NCBI GenBank assembly: GCA_020746875.1
Contig: JAGTJL010000006.1
Location: 2,046,001 to 2,110,000, forward strand
Direction: 5' to 3'
Origin: Rhexocercosporidium sp. MPI-PUGE-AT-0058
Taxonomy: Eukaryota; Ascomycota; Leotiomycetes; Helotiales
DNA: 64,000 nucleotides
Below the pieces are notes generated by a model, which had not been told where the DNA came from, searched no databases, and saw nothing but the letters and a program-made list of their open reading frames with translations. The position numbers were made by a program, and so were the translations under genes. Numbering within the stretch: the first letter of the stretch is position 1; each line of letters starts with the position of its first letter. Below, piece after piece: positions 1 to 11,482 of the stretch.

Positions 1-1079
1 ACTTACAGAAAATCAAGACCAGCAATGATATTAATCGCCAAAGTCAACTTCTGACCTCGAAGGCCGAAGTATCTCTCGCCTCCAAACATGATGAATATTT
101 CAAAATCCCTTTCCTATTCTTAAGAGCAGACTTCAAAATATACAAAGAGATCAAGAAGCTCAAGTGGCAGCTCACACAAAGACAGAAAAAGAGGACTCTG
201 ACCTACTCGACCCGAAGATATGGGACACCGTTGATCTCTTATACCAAAACAATTCCCTCCTTCGAAAATGCCACAGTAGCGCTTGTACACATTGGTATAT
301 TCCGAGAGTAGATCCCATCAACTAGTCAAGTGCGACGGGGAAGTCTCCATGCCCTGCCAAACCGTGACACAACCTACCATCAAACGAAGAAACATCGCTC
401 CGTCGCTTCTCCATTTTCTAGAAAATCCTAGTCCGTCTCCACAAACATACATCTGGAACTGACTCGTCCTGCTCGTCTGTTGTCGCGTGCCCATGTCCAT
501 GTTTGCGCGAAAAAAGAGGATCCATCATCCATGTCCAGTGACGACTAACGGTGAGCGAGGGAGAAAAAAAGGAACCAAAATAAATCTCGGCCTACCTTGG
601 CCAAAGAATGATATCCTACTTTACCAATTATTGTTAACATATGAGCCGTTTGGAGGCTTGGACTACGAAATGACTGCCGTCGGATGGTGTGCATACTCGC
701 TGCTGCTTGCCCGTCCGGGCATAAGACTTACGCCTAGAATCTGGAGGCGGGGAGATACCCCAGTCAAGCGCTTACCTCTTCGGCTTTCCCGATCAGGCAA
801 TTCCGGAGCAGCAACCTTTTGCAAAGTTGGGCCTTTCTCCATCCTCCCTTAGGTAATTGCCCTGCATAGCAACATAGTAATAATAACAATAATAATGCGT
901 ACAGTTCCAACAAACGATAATGCAAGTCTCGGCATCTCCGTAAAACACTCCCATCCGACTCTTCACTCATTTTCAGAGAATCAACATACTTTTCCTCCTC
1001 TGAGAATGGAGCGAATTCTCCTCTGCCCTCGCCTGCCATCGTCCGCGCTTCTCAAAAAGCCCTCCACCTGACAAGCTCA
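1..1079. other. Gene-free upstream stretch
   Basis: No reading frame here has recognisable protein similarity or a convincing spliced model. The last few hundred bases are the likely promoter and leader of the kinase-like gene that starts at 1080. A short N-terminal exon of that gene could be hidden here, but I could not identify one. Confidence 0.5.
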
Positions 1080-1873
1080 ATGACCGTTCGGTTCGAAGAT
1101 CTAAAGCTTATTGTCAAATACGGAACAGATATTACTATTGCAGAGGCCCAGTGTCTCTGGGCAATCCGCCGACTTCTGCCTCGCCAAGTGCCTGTACCTG
1201 AAGTGTATAGCTGGTGTGAAGATGGTGGAGAGTTTTTCATATATATGGAGCTTATCCAAGGCGAAACACTTGAGAACAAATGGGAGTCGCTTTCGAAGTC
1301 AGAGAGGATAGACGTTTGTGGCCAGCTTCGGGCGATGATATCGAACCTGCGATGCCTAAAACAAGATCCGGATCATCAATTCCTAGGTGGGAAATTCCCC
1401 AAACTATTGATATACCGGAGCTGATTTTCCAAGGTCACATCAACCACCAGCCTCTTCTTGATATCATGTTCACGGACGAGACGAAACCCGCCGCTGGCCC
1501 TTTCTCTTCAGTCTGTGAATTCCACGATTGGCTCTCGTCCTTGACCAAACGGGGGCTTGAAATGCATTGGCCGGATCCTTCTCTCATTCCTGACCCATAC
1601 CGCGACTCACTTCCAGATGATTCACCCATCACCTTCACTCACGCTGACCTTCATCCAAGAAACATCTTGGTTTCGTCCGAAGCTCCGTATCGTGTTGTTG
1701 CCATTGTTGATTGGCATCAATCGGGTTGGTATCCGCATTACTGGGAATACTGCAAAGCTACCTACACCGCCGATTACAGAGGAGAGTGGAATATTGAATA
1801 CATTCCGAGATTTCTTGATCTCCCTGACTGTTACGACGCTTGGAGCTTCTATGTACATTCTTTTGGATGCTGA
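1080..1873 (+). CDS. APH-fold phosphotransferase family protein
   Basis: Two exons, 1080-1386 and 1434-1873, joined over a 47-nt intron, give 248 residues. The splice restores the run QFLG-HINHQPL, which neither single frame shows. This is the large fungal aminoglycoside/choline kinase-like family (APH, protein-kinase fold). The Brenner-type catalytic loop HADLHPRNIL lies near residue 171 and the metal-binding IVDWHQSGW near residue 193. An N-terminal lobe with VKYGTDITIAEAQ is also visible. Members are often a little longer at the N-terminus, so an upstream exon may be missing. The natural substrate cannot be told from sequence; most fungal paralogues are uncharacterised and should not be read as antibiotic resistance genes. 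The family and splice are well supported, the exact start less so. Confidence 0.82.
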
Positions 1874-2742
1874 GAACTGGAGGAATGTTCGCAGAGACAG
1901 TGGTTCCCCTTTTATGCAAAAGTAAGTGCTTAATCAGGTGATAGTATAGAGAGATCTTGAAAGAAGCATCTCGGAGACAGCCTTTCCAATAAACCTTTTG
2001 ATGCTGTGATCTCGGGTCGTCTCAGACCTAGCCGCACACGATACGGGAGAGACGTTACTTGAAACACCCAAGTAATATAGCTTGCTGTAATCGTTGCCAA
2101 ACTTTGAAATGGGGATCTAGGGTTACGCCACGCTCCTCTCATAATATTAGGAGACGTTATTCTCGTGACTTACGTGACAGCGTACTTGGAGGTGAGGAGC
2201 TGGTAAGCAGGACTCTGGGATGCCGGAAAGGGAAATCCGGCCAAGAAGGAGAGTGTCAAGAGAAGGCCCTCTTGCCTCTCGCCTCTCGCCTGGAGATTCG
2301 AATGGATGGCTTACTGGCTTGCGGAGAGTGGACTTGTGACGGCTCTGATGACAGTCAGCAGCTGAAGCCCTAATCTATCCCTACTCATCCCAGCAAATGC
2401 TTGGTACCTCTGTCTGGTTACTTTATTGAGAGACGAATCGTTTGCATGTAATTTCACAAGTCTCCATTGATGGAAGAGAACAGTAGATGTTACCACCAGT
2501 ATGCAGGACTTTTGATTGCGCTAAGTGCTAGAAAACAGAGTACCTAGTTAGCTCAACCACTTCTTCCATCCATATCCACCATTTTCGTCGCAAATTCGCA
2601 AGAAGAAAAAGCAGAGGAGGCAATACAACCCATCATCTATCATCAAAAGATGAACTGACGAGCAGAACCCAAGAAATGAACACCGGCCCATTGTCTGTCA
2701 TCCAAGTGGAAACGGACGGAGACGAAGTTCAAAACAGATCAT
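1874..2742. other. Convergent intergenic region
   Basis: This lies between the 3' ends of the kinase-like gene and the zinc-knuckle gene. It must hold both terminators. No coding signal is seen and short frames look random. Confidence 0.5.
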
Positions 2743-4814
2743 TTACCAACCATCACCTCTACCACCACCGCCTCCTCCAAAGTGATCCTCACCAGCAGTA
2801 GCAGCGCCAAAGCCGTCGCCACCAGACCCGAAGTTGTCAGCGTTGCCAGCGAAACCAGCATCACCTCCAAAGCCAGCTTCGCCGCTCTCCTCCTTGAGAG
2901 GTTGCTTGCATCGAACTATGTAAGGTTAGCCTTCAGCATGCTGGTTCTAGTTGAAGAAGAAGCTTACCCTTGGTGTGGCCCATCTCCTCACAATTGGAGC
3001 ACTTTACGCGGGACCAATCCTTTGGCTAATCAGAAAGTTAGTGTACGTGTTTCTCAAAACAGCTCTTGATCAGTAGCATAGGGCAAAAGCCCAGCTCCTA
3101 GCCTAGATTCAAGCATGTTTCAGTGCGGAATAAAACATACCTTGTCGCACTCCTTGCTCATGTGTCCGATGGCATCACAGTTGCGGCAGATTAGTTGCTT
3201 CTCATTGGTGCAATCCTGCTTGCGGTGGCCAGTCTCACCACAGTTGTGGCAAGCACCACCACCACCACCCTGAGGGCAGTCCCGGCTGAAGTGACCCACT
3301 GTGCTTGAATCAGTTCATGTTAAATGCAGGAGTACTTGGTTCGACACATACCCTCATTGCATTTCTTACACTCAACACCTTCGGCAGAACGAGGTTCAGG
3401 ACATTCCTTTGCGCTAAGTAGGATGTCAGTGATTGAGGATGAAGCGGGCTGTTGAGATTTCTCACCCATGACCAGACTTCTTGCAGTTACGGCAAGCGAA
3501 CTTGTCGGGACGAGGAGTCGGGCCTGTCGGTGATCAGCTTTGGCTTGCAAAATGGAGGGGAAAACTTACAATCACGAACCCGATGTCCGACCTCATCGCA
3601 GTTGTAGCATTTGACTTGAGCCCGCTCCTTCTCCAACTTCTCCTCGGGGCAGGACTTTTGGGTGTGACCAAGCTCGTCACAATTTGTGCACTTGGGCATC
3701 TTGCAGTCAGTTGGCTGACCTGCATCGGCAAGGCGCTCCATGTTCTCCTCAGGGGAGGCAGGCCACATGTCTTGCTCCTTTGGCGCACGTGGCTTATCAG
3801 ACCATCGCCAGGAGATCGCATAGGTCTTACCAAGATTACCTTGAAGATCCATGTTGGTATAGGTGACGCTCAACTCCTTCTCGATGGCGATCAGGTAGAT
3901 ACCAACACCTTGATTACGGAAGGCGGCCTCGAGTTGGGGGTATGTCACATCCTGACAAGCCTTGACGTACATCTCAACAGCTTCCTTGACGTCGTCAAGG
4001 TCACGCTCAGCAACGGCTTGCTTGATCAGCTCCCAGGCTTGCTCCCCTGAGACATCCTTGACGGCACTGCGGTCGATCTTTCTGGGATTCTTACAACCCA
4101 CAATCTGCACGATTTATTAGAGAATACTTTGATCAATCAGGAGTATGCTTACCTCGTGACCCTCCTCAAGGCAATTCTTGCAAATGGAAGGAGGCTTGTC
4201 AGGGCAATCAGAGGCACGATGACCAAGCTTTTCACAGATGCGGCAGGTTCCTGTGAACTCGCGAGCAACGGCCTCATTGGTGCACTCCTGCTTGGTGTGT
4301 CTAAGAAGAGGTCAGTTCATTGTGCGAAGAGCGAGTGAGTAGATGTGAAACTTCAAGTGAATGGAGGAAGTATGTGAAGGTAGTATACCGAGGAAGTATG
4401 TCTAGTAAGTATATGAAGGGGGTATGCGTTGAGGGTGGAGGTTCTGGAATTGTGAACTTACCCCTCTTGACCACAGTTGAAGCAAGGGCGAGGCTTCGCA
4501 GGGTTTGGACAGTCGCCGCGCATGTGACTGATAGATTGTTAGCATAATATCAAAAATATAGCTGGAAGATGAATGTACCCCTCCTCGCCGCAGTTGAAGC
4601 AGCCTCCCGAAGGACCACCTCCACCACCGCTAGAAGCATCACCAAATGCACCACCGCCGCCGAAGGCATCATCATTGACGGCACCAGCACTGTTATCGAC
4701 CTCACCAAATGCATTGACACCACCATTAGTATGTTCATTGAAAGTGGTGGCAGATCCGGAGTTCCATTCGCCGCCGCCGCCGCCACCTGAAGGTGCGCTT
4801 GTGTCCCAAGACAT
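2743..4814 (-). CDS. Multi-CCHC zinc-knuckle nucleic-acid-binding protein (CNBP/Gis2/Byr3 type)
   Basis: Nine exons on the minus strand: 4814-4579, 4527-4462, 4300-4153, 4104-3570, 3523-3466, 3413-3352, 3298-3141, 3025-2968, 2915-2743. They total 1494 nt, or 497 residues. A Gly-rich N-terminus (about 1-75) is followed by CCHC knuckles CxxCxxxxHxxxxC: four in a row, a 120-130-residue non-knuckle module (about 155-288), then seven more starting with CTNCDELGHTQKSC at 289. The C-terminus is Gly-rich with acidic and aromatic residues and ends GDGW. Eleven knuckles make it longer than yeast Gis2 or animal CNBP, which bind single-stranded nucleic acid and act in translation control. Several introns fall right after the knuckle GHx glycine, so exons roughly follow knuckle units. 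The family assignment is certain, the physiological role is inference. The leader carries its own intron. Confidence 0.93.
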
Positions 4815-4857
4815 CTTGTGTTGAGTTGTATTCGTAAGGGAAGGTTGTTTGGGTTTT

Positions 4858-5361
4858 CTGTAGAGAGAGCTCATTAGTACTGTGACAAACCAATGTTGAG
4901 GGAAGGTGAAGGTGATTCAGGTGAGAGGCAATGGGAAGGTTCCAATAGCAGTGGCGCGTAGAAAACTTGCCAATCAATTGAGACCGAACTCTCTCTTGGG
5001 GGAAGAAGATGGTGGGGATGGAAGGGAAGGAGTGAAGTGACTGGAAATGTGCTGTGGGACACAAAAGTGTTTGTTGACACGATGTGTTGACCGGCCGCTA
5101 AGTAAACAGATCGGGGCTGGCCACGCGACGAGCGGGTCAGGCTGAGAGTACGTCGTAGAGTACGAGACGGCTTCCAAGCAGAACAAGAGAAGGTGAAGGG
5201 CAGGATGGAAGGGGAAGGAGTAGATGCTGTGCTGTGCTGTGCTGTGCTGTGCTGAGCCAACCAAGGCCACCTCCAATTCCCCCATTGGAGGAAGAGGAAT
5301 TGTGCGCCTGGGTTGAGCATTGGGCGCCGACGACGTTGAAGAAGAGGGGGAAGAAACTTAC
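4858..5361 (-). other. 504-nt 5'-leader intron of the zinc-knuckle gene
   Basis: Read on the minus strand, a perfect GTAAGT donor starts at 5361. A canonical TACTAAT branch site (4873-4879) lies close to a CTACAG acceptor ending at 4858. The coding start follows 44 bases later. At ten times the size of the coding introns it is a plausible site of expression control. It contains the pentanucleotide repeat at 5226-5250. Confidence 0.7.
5226..5250. repeat. (GCTGT)5 pentanucleotide microsatellite
   Basis: Five perfect GCTGT copies followed by a variant GCTGA. The tract sits inside the inferred leader intron, where the transcript reads (ACAGC)n. Confidence 0.9.
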
Positions 5362-7864
5362 AATTGACAGAGTGTACGTGCTTCTTCAATGGCTCACCTC
5401 GCGAAGGACTCACGAGATACAGTTGAAGGTCTTGAAGGTGGGTAGGTAGAAAGGGAGAAAAGAGGTTGAGGAAAGAGGTTATGGAAGGGGAGAACTTGAA
5501 GCTGGTTGAATGGGTGGGGGTTTATGTAGGCGATTAGCGAACAGTCGACCTGCCTGAACCCGCAGATTAAGGAAAGAACGCTCTTCAGTTACCTTCTAGC
5601 GTCATCGACGACGACCTCCCACCGCCTCCCTTCCTAGGTATTGACCACGGCAGAATGTTACAAGTGAGGGGGTTAAGTGGGTAGGTAGGTAGACTGTTGC
5701 TTGATATATACATACATACATATCTATGTAAGCAAATAGTCGAAGGAAGTATCATGTATGTATTGGAAAGGCATCCATGACCAGATACTCACTAGAGCAG
5801 TGATAACAAACCCAAGACCCACAAGCTTATTCAAAGCAGTTTCCACCCGTCTGGGACACGAGCAGCGTCGGTGGACGGAAGATAGAGCCCAAGTGGAGCC
5901 ACAGTGCGTAGGACCATATCACATACAAATATACTTCGTTTCACTTGCCTTGAGGCCTTAGTTTATTTGCAGCCTGCTAGCCTACACGGTGCCAGAACAT
6001 ACCACTTCCCCTTGAAGGGCAACAGATCAACAAGGTCTTCGATGAACAGCAGGTGGAACAGGAGAAGGGACAAGAATTGACCAGACAGAAAATCACGAAG
6101 CGGGGGGGCCAGACAGCATAGCTATAGACATCGGCGACTGCATAGCAGCACTACGAGCAGCAATCGGACTAGACAAGAAGCTCTAAAGACGATCGAAGGG
6201 CCATTTCCTACAGCCAGCGAGCTTGGACATTTTAAGAAGCAGATAATCCAATCAAAAACACACATTAGTGATATGGTGTAACACCTTGCCTCAATTGGTA
6301 GGCGCTGTGTTGATTGTTGGCTATGTTGATAGGGTTGCACTGGCCTCCATTGGGAACCAGTCAAGGATGGTTTGGATGATACCCCATGGAGAAGCCTTTG
6401 CCCAATGTTCGACTTAGCAATTGAGTCAGGTGTATCGGATGCTATACAGATCTGCGAATGTAGAGCTTTAGAGACGGGGCCACTTTTCTGGGAGAGAGGC
6501 ATTTATGCTCATCTCGTCTACGCTAGTGTCCCGTTTACAGAAGACTACCGCCGCTGGAAGAATTGATGGAAATATGAAGACGTACAGGACGGAGCATCAA
6601 ATGGCCCGCAGTCACACACAAGATTCAAGCGTTGAAGCAAGACAAGAGAGAGCCCCAGAAGTCTGGTCTCGGTCTCTGCAATTGCAAATGCAAATACAAT
6701 TGAGCGTTAGAAGGGATGTTGAGGCCATCACAAGGACAACTATCCTCATGCAAATCTCCACACCCAGTGCCAAGGAACTTCCACCTGATACATATTAGCC
6801 TCTGTCTGATCAACAGAGGGCAGCTGAATGAGATGTTACCATGCGGCATCAGGTGCCGAGAGAAAGAAACCTCTAAGCAGAGGTTGTTCTCAAAACCCCC
6901 AGAAATCAATCATGGCTTGGCAGGAGTTCAGCTCTAGGAGAAACACCAGAACCAAACTTTTCCTGCCCTCGGCACTTTATGAAGTCCAAAGCTGCCTCTC
7001 TGCGGGACAAGAGATACCAATAGCCCATAAAAGAGAAGGAGACTGTGTTGTCGAAAATTCCATGCGCTGCTTGAGGAACGCGCCGATAAAATTTTGTCTT
7101 GCAAGATACGGCGAGTGCCCAACACCAGCGAAAGGAAACATGGAATCTCATCTGTCTAGAAGGATGGCGCAGGCAATGCTAACTGCAATACTGTGCTTGC
7201 TCCCTTCCCCTGATATCCGTTGTGATCGTGGTCATGGAGCACATCTTGATCACAGTTGCGGAAGTACTCGAAAGGAGAATTAGAAGACCTTCGAAGAAAA
7301 GAGATGTCGTCAATTTTACCACTAAAAAGACCCACCTGCTTGGTGAGCCAGTCACAATCCATTATTATGGGTGGCTCGAGCGTCTCCAGGGGTTCACGGA
7401 ACCACGGTAGCCCCTCACTAACTACATTGGTAGCGGGGTATGTTTGCACCGATATCCCCAAGAAGAAGGAGCTCCAAAGAAAAGATCACCATGGCGGCAT
7501 GGCATGTCGTCTCTTGTTAATTATTGGACTATTGGGCTAAAGAGCTTGACATCATCATATTGAACAGAATTTCAGCGAGCATATTCCCAATCTCCTGGGC
7601 CGCCTTGGTGACTCCTCCCCGTGCTTTGTAAGGTGGTCTTGTTTGCTTTCCCCTGCAGCCACCAATGCAACATGCAGAGAGCTTCCCCCACCCTTGGGAG
7701 AATTCTCCAGGACAGGATGGAGACATGCAGAATAAACCCCGCCGCTCAATTGCGCCATAGGATATAAAGGCAAGCTCTCCTTCTCTGTCTGGAGTTCTTC
7801 TAAAACTCAAAACACGCCCATTGTCAAATCTCCAGCTCCACATAATAATCCCCCACCTTTCAAG
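5362..7864. other. Long intergenic region, no gene recognised
   Basis: The left part holds the upstream leader and promoter of the zinc-knuckle gene. The right end is the promoter of the aldo/keto reductase gene, with a TATAAAG-like box near 7763. Between about 5.7 and 7.5 kb several frames of 90-150 codons exist on both strands, but none has a recognisable domain or an obvious spliced extension. Near 5707-5725 there is a short ATAC-rich low-complexity run. Confidence 0.45.
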
Positions 7865-9010
7865 ATGTCTCCACCAGAAGGTCTCCCAAAGATGCAGTAC
7901 AGATTCCTCGGCCGCTCCGGTCTACAGGTTTCTGCTATCTCGCTGGGAGGATGGCTCACATATGGTGGCCACGTCGAGAGCGGTAAGTAAAGCCCGATCA
8001 CCAATTGAGCAGAGACTGATATTGAAAAGACAACACCTTTGCTTGCATGAAGGCAGCTTACGATGTTGGAATCAACTTCTTCGATTGTGCTGAGGGGTAC
8101 AGCGGGGGAGAGTCCGAGCGCGTGATGGGTCAAGCAATCAAGAAGTTTGGCTGGAAACGCAACGATCTCGTCATCTCAACCAAGGTGCATACCTCTCCCC
8201 TCTCTCAAAATCCCCAAATCACCAATTAACACTTCACAGATCAACTGGGGAGCTTCCCACGGCGAAAACCCAGTCAACAATGTTGGACTATCACGAAAGC
8301 ACATCATCGAAGGCACGAACAACGCTCTCGAGCGTCTAGGTCTCGAATATGTCGATCTCATCTACGCACATCGCCCAGACCGCAATACCCCTATCGAAGA
8401 GACAGTTCGTGCATTCAACTACCTCATAAATACTGGCAAGGCGTTCTACTGGGGTACGTCTGAGTGGAACGCAGATGAGATCGCAACAGCGTGGCGCTAC
8501 GCAGACAAGTTAAATTTGATCGGCCCAGTGATGGAACAACCCCAGTACAATATGCTCGCCCGCACCAAAGTCGAGACGGAATTCGCACATTTATATGAGG
8601 AGACTGGACTGGGACTCACTATCTTCTCGCCGCTCAAGATCGGTATTTTGACCGGTAAATACAACGAGGGTATCCCTAAGGACTCTCGCCTTGGAAGCAG
8701 TAACGACCCTTTCGTCATCGGCATGAATAAGCGTTTCGGCGACGATAGCTGGAAGAAGGACATCGAGATTGTGGCGAAGCTCAAGCCTGTCGCGGACAAG
8801 TTGGGTATTACTCAAGCTTCGTTGGCTATGGCTTGGGTCCTCAGGAACAAGAATGTCAGTTCGGCTATCACGGGTGCCAGTCGTCCTGAGCAGGTTTATG
8901 ATAGTGTCAAGTCGCTTGATGCGATTGAGAAGTTGACGCCGGAGATTATGGCTGAGATTGATGAGATTTTGGGAAATAAACCTGCGGAGATGATTAGACG
9001 ATTCAACTAG
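7865..9010 (+). CDS. Aldo/keto reductase, voltage-gated K+ channel beta-subunit type
   Basis: Three exons (7865-7982, 8030-8184, 8240-9010) separated by 47- and 55-nt introns give 347 residues. The protein starts MSPPEGLPKMQYRFLGRSGL and has the full (beta/alpha)8 AKR signature. The catalytic tetrad is visible as D58 and Y63 in FFDCAEGYSGGE, K91 at the end of exon 2, and H135 in LIYAHRPD. The C-terminal NADPH-binding segment includes SSAITGASRPEQ. Length and the WGTSEW and EQPQYNML motifs match the Kv-beta-like AKR6 group. It is expected to be a cytosolic NADPH-dependent carbonyl reductase. In fungi a link to potassium channels is not established. Confidence 0.93.
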
Positions 9011-10187
9011 AAATATGATGATGTAGACCAAGAAACAAATAGAAGCTGTTCTTTTATGCTCTGAATATAGTGTCATTAATGATATGCCCGTTCAGACTGA
9101 TTTGTCTGTGCCCCCAAGCTTATAGAACTTTGAAGACCTCAAATACTTTCAAGTCTTCGGGCCCTCTTTCCTTCAAATTGTACCTCACTTCCACAAAGTT
9201 CTAGTCTCTGTTTTCTCTCCTCTCACAAATATCACAAAGGCCAGTCATCAACTCCACAGTGTCTACCAAGGCTCTTGCTCTTCCTTCCCCAAACCCACCC
9301 AGCCACCAATGAAATAAGCTCATCGCAATAGTAGCTCCACCAACCCCCGATCTCAATCCCGCTTCAATCCCGCCACTACCACTGCCCCAACCCTCTCTCC
9401 AACCCTTGGCAGTCCATCCCGCAATCTTCGGCGTGAGTCACCTTGATGCTATGTGAAGACTCCAAGCTTGATATTGCGAAAAGTTCTAGTTGCTTTTCAT
9501 GCCTTCGCTGGCAAGTGTATCGAGTTCCCGAATCGAACAAGGAGGCGGAGGAGGTAGATATGTTAAGCGAGGTTGTTTATTTTATTAGAAAGAATGTATC
9601 ATTCCGGTTCCACTTTCGCTCTGGGGCTTTCAGGGAAAGCTAGAATAAAAATCGAAAAGTCTATGCCGTGAGATTCGATGACCATCTGATACTTTCAACT
9701 CATCTGCCAGTTCTGATTTCAGGAGTCAGCGAATAGCTAGACGTGGATTATTTGTGCTGATGCGTTGGGTCTGACGGAAATTGTGACCGCTTAGTGGTGT
9801 TTGTCCGTATGTATCGATAGTAGGAGATGACATGGCAACTTCCACCTACAGTACCTAACACCTCCTAAATCACTAGGGACCGCTGGCTGTGTAGCACAGT
9901 CAAGAATTAAACTGCGTACCCATCTATATATGTATATATATAACATTGCATCTCTCCGCAACCTCAGCTCGGCACCAAACTATCCTCTCCATCTCAGTCT
10001 CCTAATCACCCTCAGCTCAACTCAACTCAGCTCAGCCCAGCTCAGCCTATTGAAACTCAAATCAACCACACTTCCAATACCTTCAAACCTCGGAACTCCA
10101 CCTCCGTGAACGGAAAGAAGAAATTCAAGCTAGAGAAATTCAACGAGGGGGAAGCTGTCGGAGGAAATCAAGACAGGCAGGATCAAG
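9011..10187. other. Intergenic region
   Basis: No gene recognised. An alternating TATATA-rich run at about 9926-9945 resembles a TATA element about 250 bases before the small candidate gene at 10188. Between them lies a CTCAG/CTCAA-rich low-complexity tract (about 10005-10050). A polycistronic or leader role is not visible. Confidence 0.4.
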
Positions 10188-10428
10188 ATGAGTGAAAGCA
10201 ATCAACCTACGCCTGGCGGGAGTGGAGGAAGTAACGGGAATGGAGGGGGTGGTAATGGGGGCTCTGGAGAAGGAGGGAGTGGTGGGAGATAGGATGTTCA
10301 TCTAGGCCATTTATTTTGCATGGCAGGCTCTACCTGATACCCGGAGAGGAAAATGTGAAGTGTGCGGAAGTGATGTGTGCAAGGTTTGTACGTTGGATTC
10401 AATGTCAAGAGATGGCTGTGAGCGTTAA
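10188..10428 (+). CDS. Candidate 57-residue Gly-rich, Cys4 small protein
   Basis: I do not recognise this gene. An ATG at 10188 opens a Ser/Gly/Asn-rich stretch (MSESNQPTPGGSGG then Gly repeats). A donor at 10282 and an acceptor ending at 10348 give a 67-nt intron with a CTGAT branch-like site. Exon 2 (10349-10428) encodes GKCEVCGSDVCKVCTLDS and ends DGCER. The two exons total 174 nt, exactly 58 codons. The pattern C-x2-C-x4-C-x2-C could bind a metal. An alternative donor about 30 nt earlier keeps the frame. Without splicing the first frame stops after 34 codons. An upstream TATA-like run supports transcription here, but coding status is unproven. Confidence 0.35.
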
Positions 10429-10639
10429 ATTCTTTTTGGTCTGTCTTGTACTGTAGCATGCAGAGCTTTTCAATCTAATTTATCCGTAAGTATACCATGA
10501 TCATTATATCGTTATTACATTTTGATGGAGCCATGCATACATTTTGTATCCAAAACAGCGCCAGGCTAAACACGCTCTGATGCATACTCCCATATGTGGC
10601 CCAATATATGTTCCATATGATATTGACAACTTACTAGAT

Positions 10640-11482
10640 TTATTCTGCAGATATATCCCTCCTCGGCGGCGCCGTAACCGCAGGAGCCGGTCTCGCCATA
10701 TCCAAATCCACCCAACTCTCATTCCCCCCACTGTCCGTTCTTCCATTCCTATTCATCTCTTCATGATATCCCGGCGGATCCTGCCCTGGGGTCCTAATCG
10801 TATTCAACTCCACCGTCTCTCCATCCCTTGTCCCTGGCCTCGAGACCTCTCGTACAGCAACCCCATCATGACTCCGCAGACTCGGCGGTTTCGACCCAGG
10901 CCTATACGGCGGCGGTGCCTCTCCCCTCTCATCCAACCCCTCGGTCCTCTCATCTGTCCTCTGCACCTCCCCAGCTCCACCGGCATGAGCTCGCCGCATA
11001 GCACCCCTCCCCATCCCGAAACGGTTGCGTAGACCTTCTACATCCTGCGCTAAGGCCTGCTGGCTGTTAGATCTCAAGATAGCGGCTTTTTGCTTCTTGC
11101 GCTTGCCGATGTAGAGCATGGTCAGTACGAATAAAACGACGACGATAGCGACTATGATGAAGTAATAATTGAACATCCCATTGGGATTCCGTCCATTGTC
11201 GTCGGCTGTATTGGTTGTTGATGCCGAGGCATTGTCTTGCGTGGAGGTTGGAGAGGTAGTTGGAGTCTGTGAGGGGGTTGTGGATGTTTGGAATGTACTG
11301 GGTGTGTCATCACTGAGAGACGTTGCGATGTTCGAGGGGGGCGAGGATGCGGGGTCTGTGAGCTGGGCGAAGGAGGAGGAGGGGAGGATGGTGGAAAGGA
11401 AGAGGATTGCGGACGAGAGGTGGAGAGACCGTGAGCAGCTGCAGCGGCAGGATGTCCTCCTTCTCGAGCTTCTCAAGGCCAT
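10640..11482 (-). CDS. Single-pass membrane protein with PPxY motifs (possible Rsp5 adaptor)
   Basis: A single 280-residue exon. It has an N-terminal hydrophobic signal-like segment (about 20-39, ending SSSFAQ), a Ser/Thr/Pro-rich extracellular or lumenal stretch (about 41-100), one membrane helix (about 106-126) and a basic stop-transfer GKRKKQK. The cytosolic tail carries two PPxY motifs, PPPY (190-193) and PPGY (236-239). PPxY motifs bind WW domains of Rsp5/Nedd4 ubiquitin ligases. The layout resembles small fungal adaptors such as Rcr1/Rcr2, but I cannot claim orthology. It is divergent from TFB5 across about 640 bases. Confidence 0.8.
   Translation of the reverse strand: MALRSSRRRTSCRCSCSRSLHLSSAILFLSTILPSSSFAQLTDPASSPPSNIATSLSDDTPSTFQTSTTPSQTPTTSPTSTQDNASASTTNTADDNGRNPNGMFNYYFIIVAIVVVLFVLTMLYIGKRKKQKAAILRSNSQQALAQDVEGLRNRFGMGRGAMRRAHAGGAGEVQRTDERTEGLDERGEAPPPYRPGSKPPSLRSHDGVAVREVSRPGTRDGETVELNTIRTPGQDPPGYHEEMNRNGRTDSGGNESWVDLDMARPAPAVTAPPRRDISAE

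Noticed and set aside
6275..6330. CCTCAATTGGTAGGCG resembling a tRNA D arm
   Set aside because: No matching T arm, anticodon stem or acceptor stem follows within 80 bases on that strand.
6122..7843. Several 90-150-codon frames on both strands
   Set aside because: They overlap each other, lack recognisable motifs and have no good splice partners; I treat them as chance.
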